Shown piece by piece: positions 18,043 to 27,036 of a stretch of DNA of 64,000 nucleotides (position 1 is the first letter of the stretch; the number at the start of each line of letters is the position of its first letter). Source of the DNA: Bin87 sp965221295. GTDB lineage: Bacteria; Chloroflexota; Dehalococcoidia; Lucifugimonadales; UBA3495. A model generated the notes under the pieces. The model was not told the DNA's origin. It worked only from the letters and a program-made list of their open reading frames with translations, and ran no database searches. Position numbers and translations under genes: made by a program. Location of the stretch: positions 2,666,001 through 2,730,000 of the forward strand of contig OZ244879.1 in NCBI GenBank assembly GCA_965221295.1. Reading direction: 5' to 3'.

Positions 18043-19086
18043 ATGGAATTCGGACTGTTCCTTGAGTTTCCTCGCCCATTGGACGGGGACCATCACGACG
18101 CTTTCACGCAATCGTTCCGGCTGGTGCAGGAAGCTGAGGACTTGGGGGTCGCCTCGGTGTGGCTGGCCGAGTATCACTTCAACATGGAACGAGTGCTGGC
18201 GTCGCCGGTATTGATCGCCACCGCCATCGCCGCCAAAACCAGCGTGATGCGAATCGGCACGGCGGTGTACTGCCTGCCGCTGGGACACCCCATCCGGGTC
18301 GCCGAGGAAATGGCCACCCTGGACCACATCAGCGACGGGCGAGCGGAATTGGGCGTGGGTCGCGGCACCTTTCCCAACGTGCATGAGGGGTTCAACGTCA
18401 CCTTCGAGGAGAGCCGCAGCCGATTCGATGAGTTCCTCGAGATCGTCAAGACGGCCTGGACTCAGGAAACCTTCTCGTTCCACGGAGAACATTACTCCTG
18501 TGAGGAATTGACGGTTACGCCTCGGCCTTACCAGCAACCCCACCCGCCCATCACGGTCGGCGTAACTTCGGCGGAGAGCTTCCCCACCGTCGGCGCGATG
18601 GGTTACCCGCTGATCGTAAATCCCTCGCGCGTTTTCACCTTGGACGAATTGGCCGGCCCTATGTCTGAGTACCGCGCCGCCTGGAAAGCGGCGGGACATC
18701 CCGGCAAGGGCAAGGTGGGCTTGCGCGTACCCATATATGTTCACGAGGACGCCGACGCCGCATATCGCAATCCCATGGAATCGGCGATGAATTCGATGAC
18801 TCGCCTGGGCGAACGGGTGGGTTCCTACGCCGGACGCGCGGGCACCACCGGCGACTGGGGTGAGCAGAGCCGCCGCATCCTCGGCATGGACTACGACGAT
18901 TGGCTGCGCGACAAGGTAGTGTACGGTACCCCAGACGTGGTGACGGAGCGTCTGGCCGCGCTGGAGGAAACGCTGGGACTGGATCAGCTGATATACGAGG
19001 TGAATTTCGGCAACCTGATGTCAGACGAACTACAGACTGAATCGCTGCGTCTTTTCAACAAGAAGGTGCTGCCCCGGCTGACCTGA
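18043..19086 (+). CDS. LLM class flavin-dependent oxidoreductase
   Basis: This 347-residue product is a bacterial luciferase-like TIM barrel: MEFGLFLEF at the first strand, GVASVWLAEYHF, RIGTAVYCLPLGHPIRVAEEMATLDHISDGRAELGVGRG split over residues ~70-110, then HPPITVGVTSAES. These are the usual flavin-binding and barrel segments of this superfamily, whose members oxidise small organics with reduced FMN or F420. AGGAGG-like sequence (GGAGGACAGGT) lies just before the ATG. It follows the acyl-CoA synthetase by 52 bases and probably shares its transcript. It is one of three such enzymes in the window and differs clearly from the one at 43190. Confidence 0.88.
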   Translation: MEFGLFLEFPRPLDGDHHDAFTQSFRLVQEAEDLGVASVWLAEYHFNMERVLASPVLIATAIAAKTSVMRIGTAVYCLPLGHPIRVAEEMATLDHISDGRAELGVGRGTFPNVHEGFNVTFEESRSRFDEFLEIVKTAWTQETFSFHGEHYSCEELTVTPRPYQQPHPPITVGVTSAESFPTVGAMGYPLIVNPSRVFTLDELAGPMSEYRAAWKAAGHPGKGKVGLRVPIYVHEDADAAYRNPMESAMNSMTRLGERVGSYAGRAGTTGDWGEQSRRILGMDYDDWLRDKVVYGTPDVVTERLAALEETLGLDQLIYEVNFGNLMSDELQTESLRLFNKKVLPRLT

Positions 19087-19217
19087 CGCTTCGCCCACCG
19101 GCGCCTTGGCGTTGGGTCGCCGGGCTCGCGCCTGGCGAACTTTGACATCCCCTGCCCCAATTTCACAATCCGCCAGAGGTCCGCAAACCCCAGCCGCAGT
19201 GGCGCCGGGATGCTCAG

Positions 19218-20822
19218 TTAGGGATCAATCAAGACCCCGGGGTTCAAGATGCCGCTGGGATCAAGCGTCCGTTTCACCGACCGCAAAGCTTCCGCAAATG
19301 GATCCGGGCGTTGCCCGTCATACCAGGGACGGTGTGCCCGACCCACGGCGTGATGGTGCGTTATGGTGCCGCCGGCCGCCATCACCGCTTCGGAAGCGGC
19401 CTGTTTGATCTCGGCGTGGGCTTCCAACTCGCCGCCAATTCTCCCCAAACCCTCGAAGGTGTAATAGGGAGCCGGCCCATCGGGGTAAACGTGGGTGAAC
19501 CGGCAGGACACTCGCCCGCCGCCGCAGGTTCGCTGTAGCGCGTCTTGCAGGGCGCCGCGCACCATCGCGTCCAGCGCCGGCCACCGCTCCCAGGTGATAG
19601 CCGTTTCCAGAGTTTCCGCCACGATGCCAAACCCGATGGTGGCGTTGCGTTCGTATGGCGCGTTGATGAAGGAATTGCGCCAATTGCCAACGGCGCCCTG
19701 CCTTCCCGCGGACGAGTCCGCCGGTTCGTTGGCGTCGGCGATGATGATCGCTTCTTCCTCGATGTACCCGCCGGCGTCACGCGCGATGGCAACGGCCTGA
19801 CGGATATTTTCGCCCTGGGGCAACTCGGCCGACTCAAACCCGATGATCAGCAGGGCCTGCTTCCCGTCGAGGCCGGCAAAATCCTCGGCCTCCGCGGGGT
19901 CGAGCATCCGCAAATTGGCCGGCCACTGCTTGGCCTGGGCGACGAGCCGCGCGCCCTCCGACGCCGCGGCGATCCCGTCGAAAACGACGCCGGCCGATGC
20001 GCGGAATCTGGGCCGCGCCTGCACTCGCATCCAAGCTTCCGTGATGACCCCCAGGATGCCCTCGCTGCCGATGGCCAAGCGGTCGGGCGACGGGCCCGCC
20101 CCGCTGCCCGGCAGCCGGCGGGACTCCCAAACGCCTGATGGGGTTACCATGCGCACTGATTCAACGAAATCGTCGATATGGGTGTGGTTGGTGGCGTAGT
20201 GGCCGCCGCTGCGGGTCGCTATCCATCCGCCCAGGGTGGAAAACTCGAAACTCTGGGGGAAGTGCCTGAGGGTGAAGCCGTGAGGTCTCAGTTGGGCATC
20301 CAGAGCCGGGCCGAAAACGCCGGCCTGGATACGCGCGGCGCGAGACGTGTCGTCGATTTCGAGAACCTGGTCAAGTTTGCTGAGGTCAATGGTAACCACA
20401 GCGTCGGCTTCCGGCGGTTCCACGCCGGCCACCACGGTGCTGCCGCCGCCATACGGAATCGCAACGATGTTGGAGTTGGAACACCAATCCAGGACGGTGG
20501 TCAGCTCAGACTCATCCCGCGGATAGGCAATGACGTCAGGAGGATTGGGGAACTGGCAATTGAACCCGCGAATCCGGTCGCGGAAACTGCGCCCGTAGGT
20601 GTGCGCCGCCCGGTCATGGTCGTCCATGGAACAGAACTCCGCCACCAGGGGATGGGGCAGGATCCGCGGCGGGCGTAGGTTCAGTTCGGCGTCGCTGGGC
20701 GGAGTCGGCGCCGGTAGCGTCGCGCCATAACGTTGGTGGATGCGCTGGGCCATGGCGGCGTAGTGCGCCGGCGTCGGTTCCCGATCCTCGTTGCCCCAGG
20801 CCCAAAAGCTGCGCCGAGTCAT
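19218..20822 (-). CDS. FAD-binding oxidase, alkyldihydroxyacetonephosphate synthase-like
   Basis: The start is ATG 20822, with GGAGGG before it; the open frame beyond it runs into the tRNA and is not coding. The 534-residue product begins RRSFWAWGNEDR, then has a PCMH-type FAD domain with VIAYPRDESELTTVLDW, IPYGGGSTVVAG (pyrophosphate loop) and FSTLGGWIATRSGGHYAT, and a C-terminal domain with FTHVYPDGPAPYYTF and THHHAVGRAHRPWY. The FWAWG start and the HHH motif are typical of alkylglycerone-phosphate synthase homologues. In bacteria these are often general FAD-linked oxidases of hydroxy acids, so true ether-lipid synthesis is not assured. It is monocistronic, with tRNA-Pro immediately upstream. 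Confidence 0.85.
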   Translation of the reverse strand: MTRRSFWAWGNEDREPTPAHYAAMAQRIHQRYGATLPAPTPPSDAELNLRPPRILPHPLVAEFCSMDDHDRAAHTYGRSFRDRIRGFNCQFPNPPDVIAYPRDESELTTVLDWCSNSNIVAIPYGGGSTVVAGVEPPEADAVVTIDLSKLDQVLEIDDTSRAARIQAGVFGPALDAQLRPHGFTLRHFPQSFEFSTLGGWIATRSGGHYATNHTHIDDFVESVRMVTPSGVWESRRLPGSGAGPSPDRLAIGSEGILGVITEAWMRVQARPRFRASAGVVFDGIAAASEGARLVAQAKQWPANLRMLDPAEAEDFAGLDGKQALLIIGFESAELPQGENIRQAVAIARDAGGYIEEEAIIIADANEPADSSAGRQGAVGNWRNSFINAPYERNATIGFGIVAETLETAITWERWPALDAMVRGALQDALQRTCGGGRVSCRFTHVYPDGPAPYYTFEGLGRIGGELEAHAEIKQAASEAVMAAGGTITHHHAVGRAHRPWYDGQRPDPFAEALRSVKRTLDPSGILNPGVLIDP

Positions 20823-20849
20823 GCTATCCCTCCGGTGCGGGCACAGCAA

Positions 20850-20925
20850 TGGTCGGGGTGAGTGGATTCGAACCACCGACCTCCACGTCCCGAACGTGGC
20901 GCGCTAGCCACTGCGCTACACCCCG
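20850..20925 (-). tRNA. tRNA-Pro (anticodon CGG)
   Basis: The minus strand folds as a complete cloverleaf: acceptor CGGGGTG with CACCCCG, D arm around AGTGGCTA, anticodon stem CCACG/CGTGG with loop TTCGGGA (anticodon CGG, reading CCG), T arm GGTGG-TTCGAAT-CCACT, discriminator A and an encoded CCA at 20850-20852. An extended -10 box lies 11 bases upstream. Confidence 0.95.
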
Positions 20926-20936
20926 ACTGTAACAGA

Positions 20937-20945
20937 ATTATAGCA
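20937..20945 (-). promoter_or_regulatory. Extended -10 promoter of tRNA-Pro
   Basis: The minus strand reads TGCTATAAT, a perfect TATAAT with the upstream TG. It is identical to the box before tRNA-Gln at 55913-55921. No good -35 is visible. Confidence 0.7.
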
Positions 20946-21024
20946 TAGCGGCGCCTTTCATCGCTTGCCGCCGCCGCGTTTGCGCCCGCCGCAGCCTTGC
21001 AACCTGTCGTCGCTCTTTCCGCGT

Positions 21025-21184
21025 GATCATCGCGAGCGCAGACCGGCAATCTCGGCCACCCTGCCGCCACTGAGAGCGCAGGGCGGCAACCTCCACTCTC
21101 AAACCGTCATTGCCAATGCAGCGCGGGAACCTCCACTCCGATACTGTCATTGCGAGCGCAGCGCGGCAATCTCGACTCGTCGGC
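21025..21184 (+). repeat. 40-bp tandem repeat, four units
   Basis: Units begin at exactly 21025, 21065, 21105 and 21145. Each carries a diverged copy of GTCATTGCGAGCGCAGCGCG followed by GCAATCTC or a variant, then about ten variable bases. The last unit is the cleanest. Similar GTCATTGCGAGC...GCAATCTC elements are known as interspersed intergenic repeats in many bacterial genomes; the array form and strict 40-base step are what stand out. It lies between the tRNA-Pro promoter and the DUF4349 gene, in sequence with no gene. Confidence 0.8.
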
Positions 21185-21324
21185 AGTCGACCTCCTCGCG
21201 GGCGCATGAACTGGCCGCGAAAACCCGCTATGGGCGCTCTCCCCTATGGTCTCGAACTCATACCGCCTGCAGAAAATCTGCCCGGCGGCAAGGCCGTGCC
21301 TAACCGGAAACATCCAACAGGGCA

Positions 21325-21330
21325 TATAAT
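21325..21330 (+). promoter_or_regulatory. -10 box upstream of the DUF4349 lipoprotein gene
   Basis: A perfect TATAAT lies 51 bases before the ATG at 21382. No matching -35 box is evident. Confidence 0.5.
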
Positions 21331-21381
21331 CCGTATTGCAAGCATGGAACAGCAATAGACTAGGAACGAAGGACAGCGTTT

Positions 21382-23010
21382 ATGTGCACAGCGAGATGGC
21401 GACGAATATTGCCGGGAATCGCGCTCTTCACCGGTTTGATGGCCATGGCGTTGAGCTGTGGCGGCGTCCAAGAGGCTGTCCTCTTCTCTGACCATGAAAC
21501 AACCACGCAAGAATTCCAAGAATCGGCGGCGTCAGTTCTTGCAGACGACTCAGCTGACCGCCGGCAGGCCGCGCCGCCGTTGGCGACACAGCCGGCGTTG
21601 GCCGAGGTGGCGACGAGCGAAAGCGCGCCCGTTTCCGGCGGCGCCAGCGCCGCCCCCTTCGACGGATCGAGCGACGGCTCATCAACCACAAATTCCCAAA
21701 ACTCAGGTTCCCAAAATTCGGTGAACCCCCAACGCGGGCGACAACTGATCGTGGAGGCATGGATCAGCCTGGAGGTAAGCGACATCGACAGCGCGGCCAG
21801 GCAAGTGGAGAACCTGGCCGCGCAGCGGGGCGGTTGGGTGGAATCCGCCGACGTGTTGGGCGAAGGCGGATACCGCAATGCGTCAATAAACATACGGGTG
21901 CCCGCCGACCAATTGAACGGCGCCCTGGTCACGTTGCGAGGGCTGGGCGAGGTCTCCGACGAGGGGGTGTCATCAACGGACGTCACCGACCGGTTGATCG
22001 ACAACGAGGCTCGAATGAGCGCCTGGTCAACCCAGGAAGAACGGTTGATCAAGCTACTGGAGAACGCCGCAACCTTGGAAGACGTCATTGACATCGAACG
22101 CCGCATCTCCGAAGTGAGAGCGGACATCGAGAATGTGGCGGCGACCCAACGCAACCTGGAGAACCGGGTGGCCGCGTCGTTGATCAAGGTGAGCCTCCAT
22201 CTACCCGGACGGTTTGCCGCCGATCCTCCATATGGGACGCTAACCCTGGAGGTGGGCGATCCGATGGCAACCGCCAACACCATCTCCGGGCAGGTGGCGG
22301 CATTGAACGGTTGGATCGGAAGCAGACGGGAATATCAGGATGATCGAGGGCCTGTCGTCGTGATGTCGGCGTTCGTGCTGCCAGCCGATCTGGCGGGATT
22401 GATGGACTACGCCGGACGGTTGGGCGAACCTTCAGAGCGCCGGTTGACTTCGGTGGGACCCACCCCGGTGGGCGATGCCTACAACGCCAGGCTGTCCTTG
22501 ACCATTCGATCCAACGTGGACTCCGCCGCCACGCTTGCGCTGTCCGCCTCCGATCCGATCACCACCGCCGGGGCGATCCGCGCCCGAGCCGAATCGCTCG
22601 GTGGGTACGCGGACAGTTGGAACGAGACCAGATGGGACAACGGTGAGCAAGAACGTGTCCACATGGAATTGATCGTGAACGGGTCGGACCTTCGCGACAT
22701 CATGCAATTCGGGACGACCATGGGCAAAGCGGAACATTGGGAGTTCCTCGAGGAGGGCCAGAGCCCTCAGGACGGAACGCCCAATGCCCGTCTGACGGTT
22801 ACGGTTGCCACCGGGCCGGGCTGGGAGGCCCCGTGGGCCATCATAGCGGCCATCGCCGGCGGCGTTGTTATCCTGGCCGGAGGCGTGGTGGTTGCCTTGA
22901 TCATCTGGCGGCGGGTTCGTCGCAACCGCCGATCCGTAGCTGGGATCAATCGGCGCCAATCGCTTGCGCCTGACGGCGACGACGACGCGCGCGAGAACGG
23001 CCCGGCCTAG
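21382..23010 (+). CDS. DUF4349 domain lipoprotein with C-terminal membrane helix
   Basis: The 542-residue product starts with a lipoprotein signal ending at LMAMALSCGG (lipobox Cys about residue 26), followed by a Ser/Ala/Gln-rich linker to about 115. Next come two copies of a DUF4349-like domain: ISLEVSDIDSAARQVENLA with GGWVESADVLG, and again from YNARLSLTIRSNVD. A helical, coiled-coil-like stretch (DRLIDNEARMSAWSTQEERL and LEDVIDIERRISEVRADIEN) lies between residues ~205 and 260. A membrane helix (APWAIIAAIAGGVVILAGG) near 475-505 precedes a basic cytoplasmic tail. Having both a lipobox and a C-terminal helix is typical of this family, whose function is unknown. AAGGA precedes the ATG. The last 65 bases overlap the end of convergent mfd. 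Confidence 0.82.
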   Translation: MCTARWRRILPGIALFTGLMAMALSCGGVQEAVLFSDHETTTQEFQESAASVLADDSADRRQAAPPLATQPALAEVATSESAPVSGGASAAPFDGSSDGSSTTNSQNSGSQNSVNPQRGRQLIVEAWISLEVSDIDSAARQVENLAAQRGGWVESADVLGEGGYRNASINIRVPADQLNGALVTLRGLGEVSDEGVSSTDVTDRLIDNEARMSAWSTQEERLIKLLENAATLEDVIDIERRISEVRADIENVAATQRNLENRVAASLIKVSLHLPGRFAADPPYGTLTLEVGDPMATANTISGQVAALNGWIGSRREYQDDRGPVVVMSAFVLPADLAGLMDYAGRLGEPSERRLTSVGPTPVGDAYNARLSLTIRSNVDSAATLALSASDPITTAGAIRARAESLGGYADSWNETRWDNGEQERVHMELIVNGSDLRDIMQFGTTMGKAEHWEFLEEGQSPQDGTPNARLTVTVATGPGWEAPWAIIAAIAGGVVILAGGVVVALIIWRRVRRNRRSVAGINRRQSLAPDGDDDARENGPA

Positions 23011-26000
23011 CTTCCTCCGGGGGTTCGGCGTCCGGCGGCGCGGATTCCGCGGACGCGTCCGTCGCCGCTGAGGCCAACGCTTCCTGCATCTCCTCAACGA
23101 ACGAAACCACGCGGCGCAGCGCCCTGGCGATGCGGGCCAACCCATGGTCAGCATCCCCGGCCGTGCGTATCTCCATATCGCGGCGACCTACTCGAATGCC
23201 CGGTCCCATCTTGTTTTGCAAGGCCAGCCTGGCGTCGCCCACCGGCTGACGAAAAACCACGGTGGCGACGCCATCGGCGCCGGCGCCGATGGATTCCACG
23301 CCGGCCGTCGCGCCGAGGCAGCGCAGGTCGGTCACTGACAGCAGGTTTTCCACCGGCGGCGGCAGTGGTCCGAACCGATCTTGCATATCAGCGCGAACGG
23401 CTGGGATATGATCCCGGTCGGTGATGTTGGAAAGGCGCTGGTAGAAGGCCAACCGGGCCGGCAGGTGGTCGATGTAATCAGTGGGGATAGCCGCGGGAAC
23501 GGGCAAATCAATCCGGGGCGGCGCGAGTCTTGCTTCTGCTGACGATGCCGCGCCATCCCGGTGTAGTTCTTCAACCGCCTGGCTCAGCAATTCAGAATAC
23601 AGGTTGAGGCCCACCGCGTGAATCTGACCGCTCTGATCCGCGCCCAGAAGATTGCCGGCGCCCCGGATCTCCAGGTCGCGCATGGCGATCCGAAAGCCGG
23701 AACCCAACTCGTTGGCTTCGAGGATGGCGTGGATGCGTTGGCTGGCCGTTTCGGTGATTTCCTGGTTGTCTGGCAGCAGCAGATACGCATAGGCGCGGTG
23801 ATCTCCGCGACCGACGCGTCCCCTCAACTGGTAGAGCTGAGCCAAGCCGAAACGGTCGGCCCGATCAATGATTATGGTGTTGACGTTGGGCATGTCCAGG
23901 CCCGATTCGATGATAGTGGTGCAAACCAGAACGTCGGCTTCCCGGTTGGCGAACGCTACCATGACGTCCTCCAGTTCGGATTCCGGCATCTGCCCGTGGC
24001 CAACAATAAACCGAGCTTCGGGAACCAACTGCTGCAACTCCTGGGTCACCTGCCCGATGGTGCGAACCCGATTGTGGAGGAAGAATACCTGGCCATCTCG
24101 CTCCAGCTCCCGAAGGATGGCCTCGCGAACCAGGTCGCCACTGCTTTCTGACACGAAGGTCTTCACCGGCAGCCGAGCCTCTGGGGGCGTGTGAATCACG
24201 CTCATGTCGCGGACGCCGGCTAGGGCCATGTGAAGGGTGCGCGGTATGGGCGTGGCGGTAAGGGTCAGCACGTCCACCTCGGCGCGCATCTGTTTGAGGC
24301 GTTCCTTGTGACTCACGCCGAAACGGTGTTCTTCGTCAATGATAACCAGACCCAGGTTCTTGAAACCCACGTCCTTTTGCAGCAGGCGATGGGTCCCGAT
24401 GACGATGTCCACAGCGCCGGACTTGGCGGCCGCCACCACCTCGCCTTGCTCTTTTTGGGTTCGGAACCGGCTCAACACCTCCACCTTGACGGGATATGGC
24501 GCGAGTCTCTCGGCAAAGGTAGCGTAGTGCTGCTGGGCCAGCACCGTGGTTGGCGTCAATACCGCAACTTGCATACCCTCGTTCATCGCCTTGAAGGCGG
24601 CGCGCAAAGCCACCTCAGTTTTACCGTAGCCAACGTCGCCGCAGATGAGCCGATCCATTGGCTTGGCGATTTCCATGTCCGCCTTCACCTCATCCGCGGC
24701 CCGTAGTTGGTCGGGGGTTTCCTGGTACGGGAAGGAATCCTCCAGATCGCGCTGCCACGGCGCGTCCGGCCCAAAGCGGTGGCCAGTGGTGGTCTCCCTG
24801 GTGGCGTAGAGGCGGAGGAGTTCGGCGGCTATTTCGCGGGCGGCGCCCTTGGCCCGGTCTTTGATGCGCTGCCATTCATTGCCGCCGAGCCGGGTCAGCG
24901 CGGGCGCATGATCGGTCGCGGCCACGTAGGCCCCCAGCCGGTCGATCTGCTCCGTGGGAACGTAGAGCCGGTCATCCTCCGCGTATTCGAGGACCAGGTA
25001 TTCCCGATCATCGCCGGTGGATTCCAGTTGAGTGGTTCCCACGAACTTGGCGACGCCGTGGTCAATGTGCACGACGTAACTGCCGGGCGTGAGGTCAGAC
25101 AGCGAAACCGCGTCGCCCAGGTCGCGCCGAGCGCTGGGCGGACGATAACTCCGTTGCTTCACCGTACCGAATAGCTCGGCATCCGAGTACACCGCCACGG
25201 ATGGGCCACTGCCGCCGCCGGAAACCTGCCAGCCCTTGCGCAGGGCGCCGTGGAGCAAATAGACACGCTTGGACCGGGGTCGCGCCGGCAACTCCGCCAC
25301 GACATTGGCCGACAAGCCGGCCTCCTCCAGAACCTCGTTCAGACGTCCGGCGTGTTGGCTGACCGCAACGACGGCGCCATTGTCGGCGACTCGCGCGGCC
25401 ACATCGTCGGTAAACGCGGACAGGCCGGCCAGAGAGTCGGGCAGTGGATCTACCAATCGGGAATCGCCATCAGCTCCCCAACGGAGTATCTCCACGACCG
25501 CGACGCCGGATTCCATGAGCTGACCGCTCACCGCGCTCCATTCTGCGGCGGGCGACGGAAAGCCGTAGGGTAGTTCGCCGCGGGACTGTAGATTCGTCCG
25601 TTGCTGCTCGTATCTGGCCTGCTGCTCATCGGCTTCTCCATCCAGGCGCGCCGGGCGGTCAAGTACCAGGATGGCGTCTTCCGGCATGAAGTCAGCCAGG
25701 GTGTGGGAGTTGAGCAGCCCGTTGTAGAAGGACAATACTTCCGGGTTGGGGTCGGTCAGCAGATTGGCCAACTCTTCCTGCAATCGCGCGACCGACGGCC
25801 CCGAACACGACGACAGGTCAATCCGGCTGCGGCGTTCCTCGAACGTGGCGGTGTCGCAGAGCTCGGTCAGCTGCTCTGCGGCGGCGACCACGTTGAGCGC
25901 TTCGGCATCCGACAAGGATCGTTGCGTTTCTGGATCAAACCGGCGGATCGTGTCTATTTCATCGTCCCAGAGTTCGACGCGGTAGGGCAGGTCGGCGTTA

Positions 26001-26602
26001 GTGGGGTAAACGTCGAGAATGCCGCCGCGCAGGCTGAACGACCCTGGCGATTCAACCTGCGGTTCGCGCCGGTATCCCATCTGCACCCAAGCCGCAAGGG
26101 TGTCGTCCAGCGAGGGGATCCGCGTTCCCTTGACCCAAGTGGCTCCCCCGGCGGCGGGATGGCGTCCCAGCGCCAGCGCCGGCGGAATGGTGAGTCGCAA
26201 GGACGCCGAAAGCGAGGCCACCACCAATGGAGGGGGCGCACCGGGGAGTCCGTCCTGTGCGGCGGCCAAGGCCGCCAGCGCCGCCAATCGCTGATTCCGG
26301 GTTCGGGCGTCCACGGACAGCCGCTCGAACGGCAGAACTTCCGGTTCCGGCAGCAGGAAGACCGGAGCGTCATCGCCCAGGTAGGCGAGAATCTGGTCGT
26401 GGTGGCGGCGCGCGTCTTCCAGGCGGGGCGCAATAACGACAACCGGCCGTTGCTGCGCTCTCCAGAGGGCCGCCAGATACAACGGTTGGTGGTCGGGATG
26501 GATGGTCAGCGTGGCCCTGGCGTTGGGCAACCGCACGTTTCGGAGGTGGCGCTGCAACCAGGGCTGCGCTCCCAGGACTGAAAGGAGACCTGCTAAAGCC
26601 AT
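22946..26602 (-). CDS. mfd: Transcription-repair coupling factor Mfd
   Basis: This 1218-residue protein removes RNA polymerase stalled at DNA damage and recruits UvrA. Domain order is normal: N-terminal UvrB-like region (to about 350), RNA polymerase interaction domain with SYVVHIDHGVAKFVG (about 505-520), then the RecG-like translocase with GDVGYGKTEVALRAAF (about 655), IIDEEHRFGVSHKERLK (about 757), TLTATPIPRTLHMAL, TIIESGLDMPNVNTIII and QLRGRVGRGDHRAYAYLL. The TRCF C-terminal domain includes PARLAFYQRLSNI. It ends with a long acidic/Ala region and a basic tail (RSRARRRRRQAQ), an unusual extension. Length fits the family. The 3' end overlaps the convergent lipoprotein gene by 65 bases. Confidence 0.97.
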   Translation of the reverse strand: MALAGLLSVLGAQPWLQRHLRNVRLPNARATLTIHPDHQPLYLAALWRAQQRPVVVIAPRLEDARRHHDQILAYLGDDAPVFLLPEPEVLPFERLSVDARTRNQRLAALAALAAAQDGLPGAPPPLVVASLSASLRLTIPPALALGRHPAAGGATWVKGTRIPSLDDTLAAWVQMGYRREPQVESPGSFSLRGGILDVYPTNADLPYRVELWDDEIDTIRRFDPETQRSLSDAEALNVVAAAEQLTELCDTATFEERRSRIDLSSCSGPSVARLQEELANLLTDPNPEVLSFYNGLLNSHTLADFMPEDAILVLDRPARLDGEADEQQARYEQQRTNLQSRGELPYGFPSPAAEWSAVSGQLMESGVAVVEILRWGADGDSRLVDPLPDSLAGLSAFTDDVAARVADNGAVVAVSQHAGRLNEVLEEAGLSANVVAELPARPRSKRVYLLHGALRKGWQVSGGGSGPSVAVYSDAELFGTVKQRSYRPPSARRDLGDAVSLSDLTPGSYVVHIDHGVAKFVGTTQLESTGDDREYLVLEYAEDDRLYVPTEQIDRLGAYVAATDHAPALTRLGGNEWQRIKDRAKGAAREIAAELLRLYATRETTTGHRFGPDAPWQRDLEDSFPYQETPDQLRAADEVKADMEIAKPMDRLICGDVGYGKTEVALRAAFKAMNEGMQVAVLTPTTVLAQQHYATFAERLAPYPVKVEVLSRFRTQKEQGEVVAAAKSGAVDIVIGTHRLLQKDVGFKNLGLVIIDEEHRFGVSHKERLKQMRAEVDVLTLTATPIPRTLHMALAGVRDMSVIHTPPEARLPVKTFVSESSGDLVREAILRELERDGQVFFLHNRVRTIGQVTQELQQLVPEARFIVGHGQMPESELEDVMVAFANREADVLVCTTIIESGLDMPNVNTIIIDRADRFGLAQLYQLRGRVGRGDHRAYAYLLLPDNQEITETASQRIHAILEANELGSGFRIAMRDLEIRGAGNLLGADQSGQIHAVGLNLYSELLSQAVEELHRDGAASSAEARLAPPRIDLPVPAAIPTDYIDHLPARLAFYQRLSNITDRDHIPAVRADMQDRFGPLPPPVENLLSVTDLRCLGATAGVESIGAGADGVATVVFRQPVGDARLALQNKMGPGIRVGRRDMEIRTAGDADHGLARIARALRRVVSFVEEMQEALASAATDASAESAPPDAEPPEEARPGRSRARRRRRQAQAIGAD

Positions 26603-27036
26603 ATCATTTCCGCATCGTCGGATTTTCGCGGCGCGGCGCTAGACACGCCAACGCGAGACTGCTTTGGGGCAGCCCCGCACAGGAATTGTACGTCTGACCA
26701 GCGCCGCTATTCAATAGGCTTGGCGTCAGAACCGGACGTTGAACCGCTCCAACGATCAACGCGGCCGAAGCCAACGAGGCCGCAGCGCAGACCCGAACAG
26801 TAGCTCACCCCGTCAAACATCACCGTCGCCTCACGCGCGGAACGGCATTGCGGAGTCGTCATCAGTGGGAGGCGCGTAGCAAACGCCTCATGCGCGTGGC
26901 GGGCCCGGGCGCCGCGGCCAATCGCCACCAACAACTCGCCCGCTTCGGAACGCATTCGCGCATTGATGACGCATCGACGGAGCGCGGAACTGGCGCGTGA
27001 TACAATTCACATATACCCGGAGAGAAGAGCGGCGTG
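26603..27036. other. Intergenic region between mfd and proB
   Basis: About 430 bases between divergent genes with no recognisable gene. A minus-strand TACAAT (26685-26690) is a possible mfd -10 box. The proB promoter lies at the right edge. Confidence 0.5.
26998..27006 (+). promoter_or_regulatory. Extended -10 promoter of proBA
   Basis: TGATACAAT fits TGnTAnnnT and lies 31 bases before the proB ATG, giving a short leader. Confidence 0.5.

Noticed and set aside
20823..20876. N-terminal extension of the FAD oxidase (MVRIHSPRPL...)
   Set aside because: It is the tRNA-Pro 3' part read as protein; ATG 20822 has a good ribosome binding site.
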